Below, piece after piece: positions 34,091 through 43,085 of a DNA stretch of 64,000 bases. The stretch is from NCBI RefSeq assembly GCF_038562415.1, contig NZ_JBCFBA010000006.1, forward strand, positions 62,001-126,000, written 5' to 3'. The stretch comes from Solidesulfovibrio sp. Lineage in GTDB: Bacteria > Desulfobacterota > Desulfovibrionia > Desulfovibrionales > Desulfovibrionaceae. Positions within the stretch are counted from its first letter, which is position 1. Each line of letters starts with the position of its first letter. The notes below the pieces were generated by a model. That model saw only the letters and a list, made by a program, of their open reading frames with translations. It ran no database searches and had not been told where the DNA came from. The position numbers and the translations under genes were made by a program.

Positions 34091-35089
34091 ATGCACCACC
34101 GCCCCCGTACCGCCCCCCGCCGTCCCGCCGCCCTGTGCCTGTGCCTCGCCCTGTTCCTTCTCGCCGCCGCCCGGCCGGCCCTGGCCGTCGAGGGCGGGGC
34201 CAGCCACTACATCCAGGGCGCCTACGGCGACTTCCTCATGGGCCTGATCCCGGCCCCGGGATTCTCCGTGCGAAACGACACCTTCTACCAGTCCGGCCAC
34301 ATGAGCGGCACGGCCAAGGGCGGCAAAATCTACGCCGGCCTCGACGAGTCCATGGTGATGAACATCACCAAGCTGTCCTACGTCTTCGACGTGCCGGCCA
34401 TGGGCGGCTTCCTGGGCCTGGGCCTGGGCGTGCCCGTCATCATAAACGAACACATCACCGGCGACGTGGCCGCCAACTACTCCAGGAAATCCCGGGCCAC
34501 CGGCCTGGACACCCCCCACCACCTGGAATACGGCGGCGGCGGCGACCGGGGCGGGCTGTCCGACCTCTTCCTCATGCCGGTCATCGCCGGCTGGAACTTC
34601 GGCGAATGCCACCTGGCCGTCATGCCCATCGTCTTTTTGCCCACGGGCTACTACGACAAGAACAAGCTGACCAACCTGGGCATGAACTACACGACCTTCG
34701 ACGGCAACGTGGCCTTCACCTGGCTCGGCAAGGCCGGCTTCGAGGTTTCGGTCAACGCCGGCTACATGATCAACACCGAGAACATCACGACCAAGTACAC
34801 CAGCGGCAACCAGCTCCACGTGGACTGGACGGCCGCCTACCACGTCAACCAGCGCCTGGCCCTGGGCGCGGTGGGCTACCTCCTGACCCAGACCACGCCG
34901 GACACGGGCAGCGGGGCCAACCTGGGCTCGTTTTACTCCTCGGGCACGGGCATCGGCCCGGCCGTCACCTACACCGTGCCCGTGGCCGGCAAGGACGTGA
35001 TGCTCATCGCCAAATGGCTGCACGGCATCGGTTCCACCCACAGCTTCCTCGGCGATTCGGTCTTCGCCTCCTTCGCCCTCAAATTCTAG
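34091..35089 (+). CDS. SphA-type outer-membrane beta-barrel protein (MetA-pathway family)
   Basis: A 332-residue exported protein with a signal peptide (LCLCLALFLLAAARPALA). The mature start EGGASHYIQGAYGDFLMGL followed by IPAPGFSVRNDTFY is the hallmark opening of SphA-like members of the phenol-degradation MetA family, thought to form hydrophobic-solute channels. Repeated amphipathic strands follow (GFLGLGLGVPVIINEHI, CHLAVMPIVFLPTGYYDKN, VSVNAGYMINTEN), and the chain ends FASFALKF with terminal Phe. No substrate is known. It stands between the acylase and the M23 peptidase genes, in the same direction. Confidence 0.82.
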   Translation: MHHRPRTAPRRPAALCLCLALFLLAAARPALAVEGGASHYIQGAYGDFLMGLIPAPGFSVRNDTFYQSGHMSGTAKGGKIYAGLDESMVMNITKLSYVFDVPAMGGFLGLGLGVPVIINEHITGDVAANYSRKSRATGLDTPHHLEYGGGGDRGGLSDLFLMPVIAGWNFGECHLAVMPIVFLPTGYYDKNKLTNLGMNYTTFDGNVAFTWLGKAGFEVSVNAGYMINTENITTKYTSGNQLHVDWTAAYHVNQRLALGAVGYLLTQTTPDTGSGANLGSFYSSGTGIGPAVTYTVPVAGKDVMLIAKWLHGIGSTHSFLGDSVFASFALKF

Positions 35090-35123
35090 CGGCCACGGGA
35101 AACGGCCCACCAGGAGAGCACCG

Positions 35124-35930
35124 ATGCGCGCATCATACCCGTCCCGTACACCCGCCACGGTCCGCCTCCTGCTTTGCTGGCTGCCGGGCCTGTGGGGCCT
35201 GTGCCTGGCCACGTCGTGCCTGGCCGGCCCTCTGGCCTGGCCCGTCGACTGCGTGCCCGGCGGCGACTGCCTGGCCTCCATCGGCTATCCGGACCTGGTG
35301 GGCAACGGCCAAGCCTACGATTGCAGTCCGGCGGGCTATCCCGGGCATGTGGGCACGGACATCCGCGTCACCCAGGCGACCATGGACACCGGCCTGGATG
35401 TCCTGGCGGCCGAGGAGGGCACCGTTCTTTGGGTTTTCGACGGCTGGAAGGACCATTGTTCCACAACCGATGCAAATGACGCCCAATGCCAGGCACCGAC
35501 CGGACCGGATGAACCGAATACCAGCAGCGGCTATAGACGGTGTACCGCGCTCGGCCCATACTGCAAGGATGGCATCGGCCAATGCTTCTGGTGTTTCTAC
35601 GGCGGCAACGTGGTCGTCATCAAACACGACGCATCCCTCGGCGTCTTCGCCACAGGCTACCAGCACCTCAAAACGAATTCCATCGTCGTCGTCCCCGGTC
35701 AAGTCGTGAAAAAGGGACAGAAAATCGCCCAGGTCGGCGATGCCGGCAATTCCACCGGGCCACACCTCCATTTCGACGTATGGGAAAAAACCTATGCCGA
35801 CCCCATCGACCCCTGGATGGGGCCTTGCGGCCGGACCACCGGCAGCGTGCTCTGGGCGCGGCTCCCTCCCTGGAGCGTAGCCGGCCCGCTTGGCCCGGCC
35901 GGCCTGCTGCTGCTCCCGGGAAACGAATGA
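35124..35930 (+). CDS. M23-family metallopeptidase (LytM/lysostaphin type), exported
   Basis: Predicted peptidoglycan endopeptidase of 268 residues with an N-terminal signal (LLLCWLPGLWGLCLATSCLA). The zinc-site motifs are HVGTDI (His75, Asp79) and HLHFDVW (His214, His216), and a biotinyl-like GQVVKKGQKIAQVGDAGNST precedes the latter. The region between them is unusually Cys-rich (about residues 110-150: CSTTDANDAQC, RRCTALGPYC, GQCFWCF), which suggests disulfides in the periplasm. GC content drops within this segment (35450-35760) compared with neighbours. It closes the envelope cluster. A role in wall remodelling is likely; regulator-type inactive LytM is excluded by the intact site. Confidence 0.88.
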   Translation: MRASYPSRTPATVRLLLCWLPGLWGLCLATSCLAGPLAWPVDCVPGGDCLASIGYPDLVGNGQAYDCSPAGYPGHVGTDIRVTQATMDTGLDVLAAEEGTVLWVFDGWKDHCSTTDANDAQCQAPTGPDEPNTSSGYRRCTALGPYCKDGIGQCFWCFYGGNVVVIKHDASLGVFATGYQHLKTNSIVVVPGQVVKKGQKIAQVGDAGNSTGPHLHFDVWEKTYADPIDPWMGPCGRTTGSVLWARLPPWSVAGPLGPAGLLLLPGNE

Positions 35931-36065
35931 CGCCTTCCCGTTGCGTCCACAATTAGTTTCTTTCGGCAACATTTTCCGCAAGGTCCTCCTTGACCTCTCC
36001 CGGCTCTCCGGCTATCCCGCTGCCTCGCGCCGCCGGATGGCCGGGGGCATGCTTGGCAATCCCCT

Positions 36066-37271
36066 ATGAGCAGCCCGCCCCAAGCCCGCATCTTCACCTT
36101 CGAGTTCCTCGGGCTGTGCCTGATGATCTTTTTGGCCTATTGCAACATCACGGTCTTTTACAGCCTCTACGTCTACCTCCAGGCCCTTGGCGTCCCCGAG
36201 TCCTGGCGGGGGCTTCTGATCGGCGCCTCGTCCCTGGCCACCATGGCCGGCTACCTGTTCGTCAGCCCCTTTCTGACCGTGCGCAACGCGGCCCTCGCCG
36301 CCGCGGCCGGCATCCTGCTCCTGGCCGGCTGCGGCGCGGCCTACCTCTACGCCACCTCGGCCCCGGCCCTGCTGGCCGTGCGGCTGTGCAACGGCCTGGC
36401 CGTGGCCCTCATCTCGGCCGGGGCCATGACCATGCTCGTGGCCGTCATTCCGCCCGCGCGCACCGGCCAGGCCTTCGGCCTGTATTCCATCGCCATGCTG
36501 CTGCCCTATTCCATCGTGCCGCCGGTCTTCGACTGGCTCTCCCCGGCGGTCGTGACCTATCCGCAGGGCTACGCCGGCATGGCCATGGCCTTGGTGCCGG
36601 CCCTGGCGGTCGTGGCCGTGCTCGGCCGCCGGGTGGCCGGGCGACGGGAACCGGCCCCGGGCTCCCGGCCGACGCTGGCCCAGATGGCCAAAAACGCGGC
36701 CAAGGGCCCCGTCGCCCAGCTCCTGGCCGTCAACGCCGTCTATTACCTGAGCTTCGCCTCGCTGTTCTTCCTGACCAAAAGCCTGTTCCTCTCGCGCGGG
36801 CTCGGCCACGCCGGCGCGTTTTTCTCCATCCAGATGAGCTGCATGATCTGCATCCGCATCGTCGCCAACCGCGTCTTCGACGTGGTGGCCAAGATCAAGC
36901 TCATCCGTTTCTGCTATCTGGTCACGGCCGGCGCCTTTTTGCTGCTCTATTGCGTCCACGGCCAGACCATGACCTTTGTCGCGGCCGTGCTGCTCGGCAT
37001 CGGCATGGGGGTGGGCTCGCCGTCGCTCAACGCCTTCATGTACGAGCTGTCCGAGCCGGCCTACCGGGGGCTCAACGCCAACCTGATGATGCTGTCCCTG
37101 CAATCGGGCAGCTTCCTGGGGCCGATTCTCGGCGGCGCGGCCGTGGCCGCCTGGGGCTATGGCGGCTTTTTGCTGGTCGGCGCGGCGGCCTGCCTTGTCG
37201 GCACGGCCCTGAGCCTGGGGCTTGGCGGCGCGGGGGCGAAACCGGTTTACCCGGACGGCGAGGCCCGGTAA
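36066..37271 (+). CDS. Major facilitator superfamily transporter
   Basis: This 401-residue protein with about twelve hydrophobic helices starts at MSSPPQARIFTFEFLGLCLM. The N-terminal half has YVYLQALGVPESWRGLLIGA and RLCNGLAVALISAGAMTMLV. The central loop (GRRVAGRREPAPGSRPTLAQ) separates two six-helix halves. The last half includes NLMMLSLQSGSFLGPILGGA. The pattern suits a drug- or metabolite-type MFS permease; no substrate can be inferred. It starts 135 bases after the peptidase gene, so it may have its own promoter. A small membrane protein follows 24 bases downstream. Confidence 0.88.
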   Translation: MSSPPQARIFTFEFLGLCLMIFLAYCNITVFYSLYVYLQALGVPESWRGLLIGASSLATMAGYLFVSPFLTVRNAALAAAAGILLLAGCGAAYLYATSAPALLAVRLCNGLAVALISAGAMTMLVAVIPPARTGQAFGLYSIAMLLPYSIVPPVFDWLSPAVVTYPQGYAGMAMALVPALAVVAVLGRRVAGRREPAPGSRPTLAQMAKNAAKGPVAQLLAVNAVYYLSFASLFFLTKSLFLSRGLGHAGAFFSIQMSCMICIRIVANRVFDVVAKIKLIRFCYLVTAGAFLLLYCVHGQTMTFVAAVLLGIGMGVGSPSLNAFMYELSEPAYRGLNANLMMLSLQSGSFLGPILGGAAVAAWGYGGFLLVGAAACLVGTALSLGLGGAGAKPVYPDGEAR

Positions 37272-37295
37272 CAGGCGGGCAAAAAGGGGGAACCC

Positions 37296-37520
37296 ATGCA
37301 CGGATGGTACGAGTACGGCACCTTCGGCGGCGGGTTGTGGTCGCTTGTGGTCTTTTTGCTGATCCTGGTCGTGATCTTCCTGGTGTGCCGCGAAATCGTC
37401 TGCTGGTACTGGAAGATCAACCGGGCCGTGGAGCTGTTGGAGCGGCAAAACGTGCTGCTGGAGCGCATCGAGGCCAGGATTTCGGCCGGCCACATCCCGC
37501 CGCCGGGCCCCACGGCCTAG
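37296..37520 (+). CDS. Small single-span membrane protein (74 aa)
   Basis: A ribosome-binding site-like AAGGGGGAA precedes the ATG. The product has one strong membrane helix (LWSLVVFLLILVVIFLVCRE) and then an amphipathic, coiled-coil-like stretch (INRAVELLERQNVLLERIEA). No family name is known to me. It follows the MFS gene by 24 bases and could be co-expressed. The tail is short and Pro-rich. Confidence 0.65.
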   Translation: MHGWYEYGTFGGGLWSLVVFLLILVVIFLVCREIVCWYWKINRAVELLERQNVLLERIEARISAGHIPPPGPTA

Positions 37521-37531
37521 GGGCGCGCCCC

Positions 37532-37566
37532 AACAAACGCGCCGCCGGGATGAGGCCCCCGGCGCG
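37532..37566 (-). terminator. Terminator of the flagellar operon
   Basis: On the minus strand a cgcgccg/cggcgcg stem with a GC-rich loop is followed by TTTGTT, just past the fliI stop. Confidence 0.7.
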
Positions 37567-37571
37567 GCCGG

Positions 37572-38909
37572 CTATTTCTTGGCCCCGACCAGGGCCATGA
37601 CGGCGGCGAAGGTCTCGTCCAGGGTCGAGCTTTCGGCCACGTCCTGGCGCAGGAAGGCGTTGATGGGCCCGATCATGTCGATGGCCCGGTCGATGTCGGG
37701 GTTGGCCCCCCGGGCGTAGGCCCCGATGTTGACCATGTCCTCCACCCGGCGGTAGGTGGCCAGCAGCCGGATCAGTTCCCGGCCGGCGTCGAGGGCGTCC
37801 CTGGGCGTGACGTCCGAGCGCAGGCGGCTGATCGAGCGCAGCACGTCGATGGACGGATAATGGCCCTGGTCGGCCAGGTCGCGGGTCAGCACGATGTGCC
37901 CGTCGAGGATGGAGCGCACGGCGTCGGCGATGGGTTCGTTGAAGTCGTCGCCGTCCACGAGCACGGTGTAGATGCCGGTGATGCTGCCCTTGCCGTTGCG
38001 GCCGGCCCGCTCCAGGAGCTTGGGCAGCTGGGCGAAGACCGAGGGCGTGTAGCCGCGGGTGGTGGGCGGCTCGCCGGCGGCCAGCCCGACCTCGCGGCCG
38101 GCCATGGCGAAGCGGGTGACGGAATCCATCATGAGGATGACGTCGTTTCCCTCGTCGCGGAAGAATTCGGCCATGGCCGTGGCGGCGTAGGCGGCGCGCA
38201 TGCGAATCAGCGGGCTTTTGTCCGAGGTCGCCACCACCACCACCGACCGGGCCATGCCCTCGGCCCCCAGGTCCTTTTCGATGAATTCCCGCAGCTCCCG
38301 GCCGCGCTCGCCCACCAGGCCAATGACGTTGACGTCGGCCTTGGTGTTGCGGGCGATCATGCCCATCAGCGTCGATTTCCCGACGCCCGAGCCGGCCATG
38401 ATGCCCACGCGCTGGCCCTTGCCCAGGGTTAAAAGGCCGTTTATCGCCCGCACGCCCACGTCCATGGGGTCGCTGATGCGCGGCCGGTCCATGGGGGCCG
38501 GGGCCGAGGCGAACACGGGGTTGAAGCGCGCCGGCGCGATGGGCTCGCCGTTGTCCACGGGATTGCCGAAGGCGTCGATGACCCGGCCGAGATAGCGCCG
38601 GCCGACCGGGAACAGCGGCGGCGTGGAGGTGTTGCGGATCAGCGTCCCGGGCGCGATGCCGCGCAGGTCGTCGTAGGGCATAAGCAGGCAGGCGCCGTCG
38701 CGAAACCCGACCACCTCGGCCGGGACCTCGCGGACGTTTTGCCCGTCCTCGGATAAAAGCTGGCAGACCGAACCGACCGGGGCGCGGATGCCCCGGCCCT
38801 CGGCGATGAGCCCGACGACCTTGGACACCTTGCCGTAGGTCCGGGCCGGGCGCAGGGCTTCGAGCCGGGCCATGGCCCCGGCGGCATCAAGCCCCGCCGC
38901 CATCGCCAT
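37572..38909 (-). CDS. fliI: Flagellum-specific ATPase of type III export
   Basis: FliI powers export of flagellar rod, hook and filament subunits. The 445-residue length is standard. The Walker A motif is GSGVGKST (173-180), followed by VNVIGLVGERGRELREFI, the Walker B region NDVILMMDSVTRFAMAGREV, and the family stretch GEPPTTRGYTPSVFAQLPKLLERAG. It overlaps the end of fliH by 23 bases. Two in-frame ATGs stand at the start (MAMAAG), and which is used is unclear. No fliJ gene follows: the operon ends here with a terminator, so fliJ must lie elsewhere. Confidence 0.97.
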   Translation of the reverse strand: MAMAAGLDAAGAMARLEALRPARTYGKVSKVVGLIAEGRGIRAPVGSVCQLLSEDGQNVREVPAEVVGFRDGACLLMPYDDLRGIAPGTLIRNTSTPPLFPVGRRYLGRVIDAFGNPVDNGEPIAPARFNPVFASAPAPMDRPRISDPMDVGVRAINGLLTLGKGQRVGIMAGSGVGKSTLMGMIARNTKADVNVIGLVGERGRELREFIEKDLGAEGMARSVVVVATSDKSPLIRMRAAYAATAMAEFFRDEGNDVILMMDSVTRFAMAGREVGLAAGEPPTTRGYTPSVFAQLPKLLERAGRNGKGSITGIYTVLVDGDDFNEPIADAVRSILDGHIVLTRDLADQGHYPSIDVLRSISRLRSDVTPRDALDAGRELIRLLATYRRVEDMVNIGAYARGANPDIDRAIDMIGPINAFLRQDVAESSTLDETFAAVMALVGAKK

Positions 38910-39633
38910 CCCCGGACACGGCCAGATTGTTGACGATGGCCTCCACCTCGGCGAAACGGCTGCCGATGGCGTTGTCCACCAGGCCGTCGGGGCACTCCAG
39001 GATCACGCTGCCGGGAAGAAGCGCCGCGTCCGGGCGGACCAGGAAGCGGTCGAGGCCGCCGCGCTCCGTCGCCGCCCGGGCCAGGAGCTCGCGCACCAGC
39101 GCCTCGTCGTCGGGATGCACGGCCAGGGTCAGGTCGGCCTTGGCTTCCATGAGGTCCAGGGATTCGTTCAGGAGGTTGCGCAGGATCTCCTCGCGCCGGC
39201 CGTCGATGGCGGCCAGGGTGGTGCGCTCCAGGGCCAGGCGCAGCAGGGCGACGAATTCCTGACGGTGGGCGTCCCAGAGTTTGCGGCGCTCGCCGGCCAA
39301 GGATTGCAGGATGGAGCCGAGCGACGTGGACATCTGGGACAGCTCGGCCTGGATCTGCTCGCCGGCCGCGGCCACGCCGGCGGCGTAGCCGGCTTCCTGG
39401 GCCTTGGCCTTGAGGCGCTCGCCCTCGGCCATGGCCTCGGCGATGATGGCCGAAGCCTTGGCCGTGGCCTTGGCCCGCACGCGCTCCCAGAACTGCGCCT
39501 CCACCTCCTCGAAATGCAGGGGCGAGCGGCGCGACTCCAGTTCCGAGACCGTGGTTTCGGCCTCGCCGTCGCCCCCCGGGCCGAGGATGACCCGGCCGGT
39601 GAGCACGCCCGAGGAATTGTCAGATAAAGACAT
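38887..39633 (-). CDS. fliH: Flagellar assembly protein FliH (export ATPase regulator)
   Basis: FliH binds and restrains FliI and links it to the export gate. The 248-residue product has an acidic N-terminus and an Ala/Glu-rich helix (VRAKATAKASAIIAEAMAEG), then a GxxxG-like stretch (AGYAAGVAAAG). The C-terminal FliH/V-ATPase subunit E-like domain includes LTLAVHPDDEALVRELL and ECPDGLVDNAIGSRFAEVE. Its ends overlap fliI by 23 and fliG by 14 bases. The name rests on domain pattern plus position between fliG and fliI. Confidence 0.92.
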   Translation of the reverse strand: MSLSDNSSGVLTGRVILGPGGDGEAETTVSELESRRSPLHFEEVEAQFWERVRAKATAKASAIIAEAMAEGERLKAKAQEAGYAAGVAAAGEQIQAELSQMSTSLGSILQSLAGERRKLWDAHRQEFVALLRLALERTTLAAIDGRREEILRNLLNESLDLMEAKADLTLAVHPDDEALVRELLARAATERGGLDRFLVRPDAALLPGSVILECPDGLVDNAIGSRFAEVEAIVNNLAVSGDGDGGGA

Positions 39634-40615
39634 CCCCGCCTCCGCGGCCGATGGCGATCTTGCCCTCGGCTTCCAGGCGCCGCACGGTCTTGACCACGTT
39701 TTGCTGGGCGGCCTCCACCTCGGCCAGGCGGATGGGGCCCATGATCTCCAGGTCTTCCTGGATCATGGTGGCGGCGCGTTCGGAGAGGTTCTTGAAGAAC
39801 TTGTCGCGCAGCTCTTCCGAAGCGCCCTTGAGGGCTTGGGTGAGCTCCTCGTTGGAGACTTCCTTGAGCAGTTCGCGGATGGCCCGGTCGTCGAGGCCCT
39901 TGATGTCCTCGAAGACGAACATGAGGTTGCGGATGTCCTCGGCCATCTGCGCCGATTCCTCCTCGATCTCGGACAGGACCTCCTCTTCGGTGGCCCGGTC
40001 CACGGCGTTTAAAATTTCGGCCACGGAGGTGATGCCGCCGACCTTCTTGCCTTCCTTGCCGCCCATGGCGATGAGCTGGTTTTGCAGGACCTTGTCGACT
40101 TCCAGCAGCATGTCCTCGGCCACGGCCTCCAGGCGCGACAGGCGCATGAGCACCTCGGCCCGCACGCCCGAGGGCAGGTTCTGGAGCAGTTCCGCCGCCT
40201 GGTCGGGATGCAGGTGCCCCAGGATCAGGGCCAGGGTCTGCGGATGTTCGTTGCGCAGGATCTGGGCCAGGATGCGCGGCGAGACGTTGCCGAGCTCCTG
40301 GAAGGGCGTGGGCCCGGTGTCGAGCTCCAAGGTCTCCATGATGTACTTGGCCGTGTCGGAGTCGAGGGTCTTGGCCAGCATCTTGCGCACCTGCTCCGGG
40401 CCGCCCGTGACCATGTCCTTGCCCACCTGCATGGAATCGTTGAATTCCCGGACCACCTCCTCGACCTGTTCCCGGGGCACGGTCTCCATCTCCATCATGG
40501 CCTTGGAGATGCGGGCGATTTCCTTGCGGTCCAGGCGCTTGAACACCTCGCCGGCGAATTTTTCGCCCAGTGCCAGGCACAGCACGGCGGTCTTCTGGGG
40601 TCCGGTCATGGCCAT
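39620..40615 (-). CDS. fliG: Flagellar motor switch protein FliG
   Basis: FliG sits on the MS ring, contacts FliM, and its C-terminal domain receives torque from the stator. The 331-residue length is typical. Visible elements are the N-terminal QKTAVLCLALGEKFAGEVFK, the middle-domain EHPQTLALILGHLHPDQAAE (family EHPQ motif), VAEILNAVDRATEEEVL, and the charged torque helix FEDIKGLDDRAIRELLKEVS followed by LSERAATMIQEDLEIMGPIR. It overlaps fliH by 14 bases and lies six bases after fliF. Confidence 0.98.
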   Translation of the reverse strand: MAMTGPQKTAVLCLALGEKFAGEVFKRLDRKEIARISKAMMEMETVPREQVEEVVREFNDSMQVGKDMVTGGPEQVRKMLAKTLDSDTAKYIMETLELDTGPTPFQELGNVSPRILAQILRNEHPQTLALILGHLHPDQAAELLQNLPSGVRAEVLMRLSRLEAVAEDMLLEVDKVLQNQLIAMGGKEGKKVGGITSVAEILNAVDRATEEEVLSEIEEESAQMAEDIRNLMFVFEDIKGLDDRAIRELLKEVSNEELTQALKGASEELRDKFFKNLSERAATMIQEDLEIMGPIRLAEVEAAQQNVVKTVRRLEAEGKIAIGRGGGDVFI

Positions 40616-40621
40616 GGGGGC

Positions 40622-42265
40622 TTAGGCCTCCTGCTTGAGCCAGGTTTTGAGCAGCGTCATGGACTGTTCCATATTTTCCTCGAAGAGCTGCAAGGCCAGG
40701 TTCTTGGCCAGCTCGAACTGCTTGGCGCTTTCGAGCATGGGCATCCCCTCGCCTTCCTCGACGGCCTCGGCCAGGGCCAGCCGCGCCTCGCCCTCGGGCA
40801 GGCGCTCCAGGGTCTCGATCTCCTCTTCCGTGACCCGGGGGCGGATCAGGGCCAGCACCACCGGCCGCACCACCAGGATCAGGAAGAGGAAGAGCAGCAG
40901 GCCGTTGAGAAACGGCTTGCCCAGCCGTTGGGCGTACTCGAGCATGTTCTGCATCAGGCTCGGTTCGCCCGCGCCGTCCGGCACGCCGAACTCGAAGCTC
41001 GACACCTGGATCTCGTCGCCCCGGGCCGGGTCCAGCCCGGCCGCCCGGGCCACCACCTGCTTGATGCGTTCGAGCTCCTCGGCCTTGCGCGGCACGAAGG
41101 TGAAGGTGTTCTTGCCCTCGACCTTCTCGTAGGTCCCGTCCACGATAACCGCGATGGACTGCCGCTTCAAGTCGCCGACCGGGGTGATGACGTTTTGTTC
41201 TTCCTTGTTGATCTCGTAGTTGGTGGTGCTGTTGGAGCGGTTGGACTTCTGGGTGGATTCGGTGCCGGTGTAGCCTTCGCCCCGGAAGTTGGTGTTGGGC
41301 ACGGCCGCGCCGCCGCCGCGCGGGGTGGTGGTCACGCCGGTGCCGTCCACGGCCGCCGTGCCGGAGGTCGATTCCTCGCTTTTCTGTTCGCTGCGCACCA
41401 CGGTGGCGTTGGGGTCGTAGAGTTCCTTGCGGATGGTGCGCTGGCTGAAATCCAGGTCCACGCTGGCCTTGACGATGGCCCGGCCCGGCCCGACGATGGG
41501 GGTGAGCATCTGTTCGATGCGGTTTTCCAGGCTGGACTCGAAGGTGTTCTTGAACTCGAACTGGGTGGTGGACATGCCGCCCATGCCGCTGTCGCCCCGG
41601 GGCTGGTACAGGGACTGGCCGGTGGTGTCGGTGATGGTGATGTGCTCGGGGGTCAGGCCCTCCACGGACATGGACACCAGGTTGACGATGCCCTGGAGCT
41701 GCTTGGCGTCAAGTTTTTGGCCCCGCTTGAGGGTCAGGACCACCGAGGCCGAGGCCTGCTTCTGCTCCTCGATGAAAAGGCTCTTTTGCGGCAGCACCAG
41801 GTGCACCCTGGCCTTGTCCACCTGCGGGAACTCCGAAATGGTGCGCGACAGTTCGCCCTGCAGGGCCCGGGCGTAGTTGATGCGCTGCACGAAGTCCGTC
41901 TGGCCGACTTTGAGCTGGTCGAACAGCTCGAAGCCCACGCCCTGGCCGTGCATGACGCCCTCGCCGGCCACCTTGAGGCGCTGCTCGTAGACGGCCTCGG
42001 CCGGCACCAGCACCGTGGTGCCGTTGTCGCGCAGCTCGTAGGGCGTCTTGGCGGCCTTGAGCAGCTCGACCACCCGGGCGGCGTCCTCCGGGGCCAGGTT
42101 GGTGTAAAGGACGCGCATTTCCGGCTGGTTGAGGAAATAGATCATGACCAGGAAGGCCACGGCCGTGGACAGGGCCAGCCCGACCAGCAACATGCGCTGG
42201 GTGCCCGTGCGGTTGGACCAGTACTGGATGAGCTTTTCGAAATTCTGCTTGAAAAAAGGGGGCAT
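40622..42265 (-). CDS. fliF: Flagellar MS-ring protein FliF
   Basis: FliF forms the membrane ring at the base of the flagellum. The 547-residue protein has two membrane helices, near residues 24-45 (MLLVGLALSTAVAFLVMIYF) and near 450-475 (FLNGLLLFLFLILVVRPVVL). They enclose the periplasmic ring-building region, with NLAPEDAARVVELLKAAKTP, RINYARALQGELSRTI and VDLDFSQRTIRKELYDPN. The short cytoplasmic C-terminus that binds FliG ends TLLKTWLKQEA. It is 39 bases from fliE upstream and six from fliG downstream. Confidence 0.97.
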   Translation of the reverse strand: MPPFFKQNFEKLIQYWSNRTGTQRMLLVGLALSTAVAFLVMIYFLNQPEMRVLYTNLAPEDAARVVELLKAAKTPYELRDNGTTVLVPAEAVYEQRLKVAGEGVMHGQGVGFELFDQLKVGQTDFVQRINYARALQGELSRTISEFPQVDKARVHLVLPQKSLFIEEQKQASASVVLTLKRGQKLDAKQLQGIVNLVSMSVEGLTPEHITITDTTGQSLYQPRGDSGMGGMSTTQFEFKNTFESSLENRIEQMLTPIVGPGRAIVKASVDLDFSQRTIRKELYDPNATVVRSEQKSEESTSGTAAVDGTGVTTTPRGGGAAVPNTNFRGEGYTGTESTQKSNRSNSTTNYEINKEEQNVITPVGDLKRQSIAVIVDGTYEKVEGKNTFTFVPRKAEELERIKQVVARAAGLDPARGDEIQVSSFEFGVPDGAGEPSLMQNMLEYAQRLGKPFLNGLLLFLFLILVVRPVVLALIRPRVTEEEIETLERLPEGEARLALAEAVEEGEGMPMLESAKQFELAKNLALQLFEENMEQSMTLLKTWLKQEA

Positions 42266-42304
42266 GGCGTTTCTCCGGGCAGGCGTCCGTTACGGGAAAA
42301 AACC

Positions 42305-42631
42305 CTAGAACTGCATCTTCACCAGTTCCTTGTAGGCCTCGAGGACCTTGCCGCGCACGGTGGTGGTCATCTGCATGGCGAGCCCCGCCTTTTGCAGGTT
42401 GATCATCAGTTCGTGCACGTTCTCGGTCTGGCCCGAGGCGAAGGACTGGACCATGTCGGCCTTCTGGTTCTGCATGTCGTTGACGTTGCGCAGGGAGTCC
42501 ATGAGCTTTTGGCCGAAGCCTTCGCTGGGCGCGGCCGGCTTGGCCAGGGAACGGGCCACCTTGGTGTCGATGGACCCGGCGCCGGTCATGGCGTTGCGGT
42601 AGGCGGACAGGGCAAGGGGGGACATGGCCAT
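42305..42631 (-). CDS. fliE: Flagellar hook-basal body protein FliE
   Basis: FliE joins the MS ring to the rod. The 108-residue product shows the usual C-terminal pattern FASGQTENVHELMINLQKAG, LAMQMTTTVRGKVLEAYKEL and VKMQF. The N-terminal ~25 residues are variable, as in other FliE proteins. It lies 12 bases after flgC and before fliF, the standard order. Confidence 0.95.
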   Translation of the reverse strand: MAMSPLALSAYRNAMTGAGSIDTKVARSLAKPAAPSEGFGQKLMDSLRNVNDMQNQKADMVQSFASGQTENVHELMINLQKAGLAMQMTTTVRGKVLEAYKELVKMQF

Positions 42632-42643
42632 GGGAAACCTCCG

Positions 42644-43084
42644 TTACCGCCCGATTTCCAGGGCCTTGTTGAACATGCTCTTGACGGTGCCGATGGACGA
42701 ACTCGACGCCTCGTAGCTGCGCATGGCCGTGATCATGTTGGCCATCTCCTCCACCACGTTGATGTCGGGATAGGCCACGTAGCCGTCGGCGTTGGCGTCG
42801 GGGTGGCCGGGCTCGTACTGCATGCGGAAGGGGCGGTTGTCGTTGACCAGGCCCGTGACCTTGACCCCGGCCAACTGCCGGTCCTGGGCCGTCTGCATGG
42901 CCTTGGAGAAGGGGGCGTCGAGGGGGGTGGATTCCAGCATCACGGACTTGCGCACGTAGGGGCCGGTGCCACCCACCGTGCGCGTGGTCCGGATGTTGGC
43001 CAGGTTCATCGAGATGGTGTTGAGCAGGGTGCGCTGGGCGGACATGCCCGACGACCCGATATCCATGGCGGTGAAAAGATCCAT
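42644..43084 (-). CDS. flgC: Flagellar proximal rod protein FlgC
   Basis: FlgC is a rod subunit with an N-terminal flagella bb-rod motif (MDIGSSGMSAQRTLLNTISM, then NLANIRTT) and a C-terminal rod motif (GYVAYPDINVVEEMANMITA, MRSYEASSSS). The 146-residue length is normal. It begins one base from the flgB stop, so the two are translated together. Confidence 0.97.
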   Translation of the reverse strand: MDLFTAMDIGSSGMSAQRTLLNTISMNLANIRTTRTVGGTGPYVRKSVMLESTPLDAPFSKAMQTAQDRQLAGVKVTGLVNDNRPFRMQYEPGHPDANADGYVAYPDINVVEEMANMITAMRSYEASSSSIGTVKSMFNKALEIGR

Positions 43085-43085
43085 G

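Noticed and set aside
37572-38909. A type III secretion (virulence) rather than flagellar ATPase
   Set aside because: The gene sits in an unbroken flgB-flgC-fliE-fliF-fliG-fliH order, which is flagellar.
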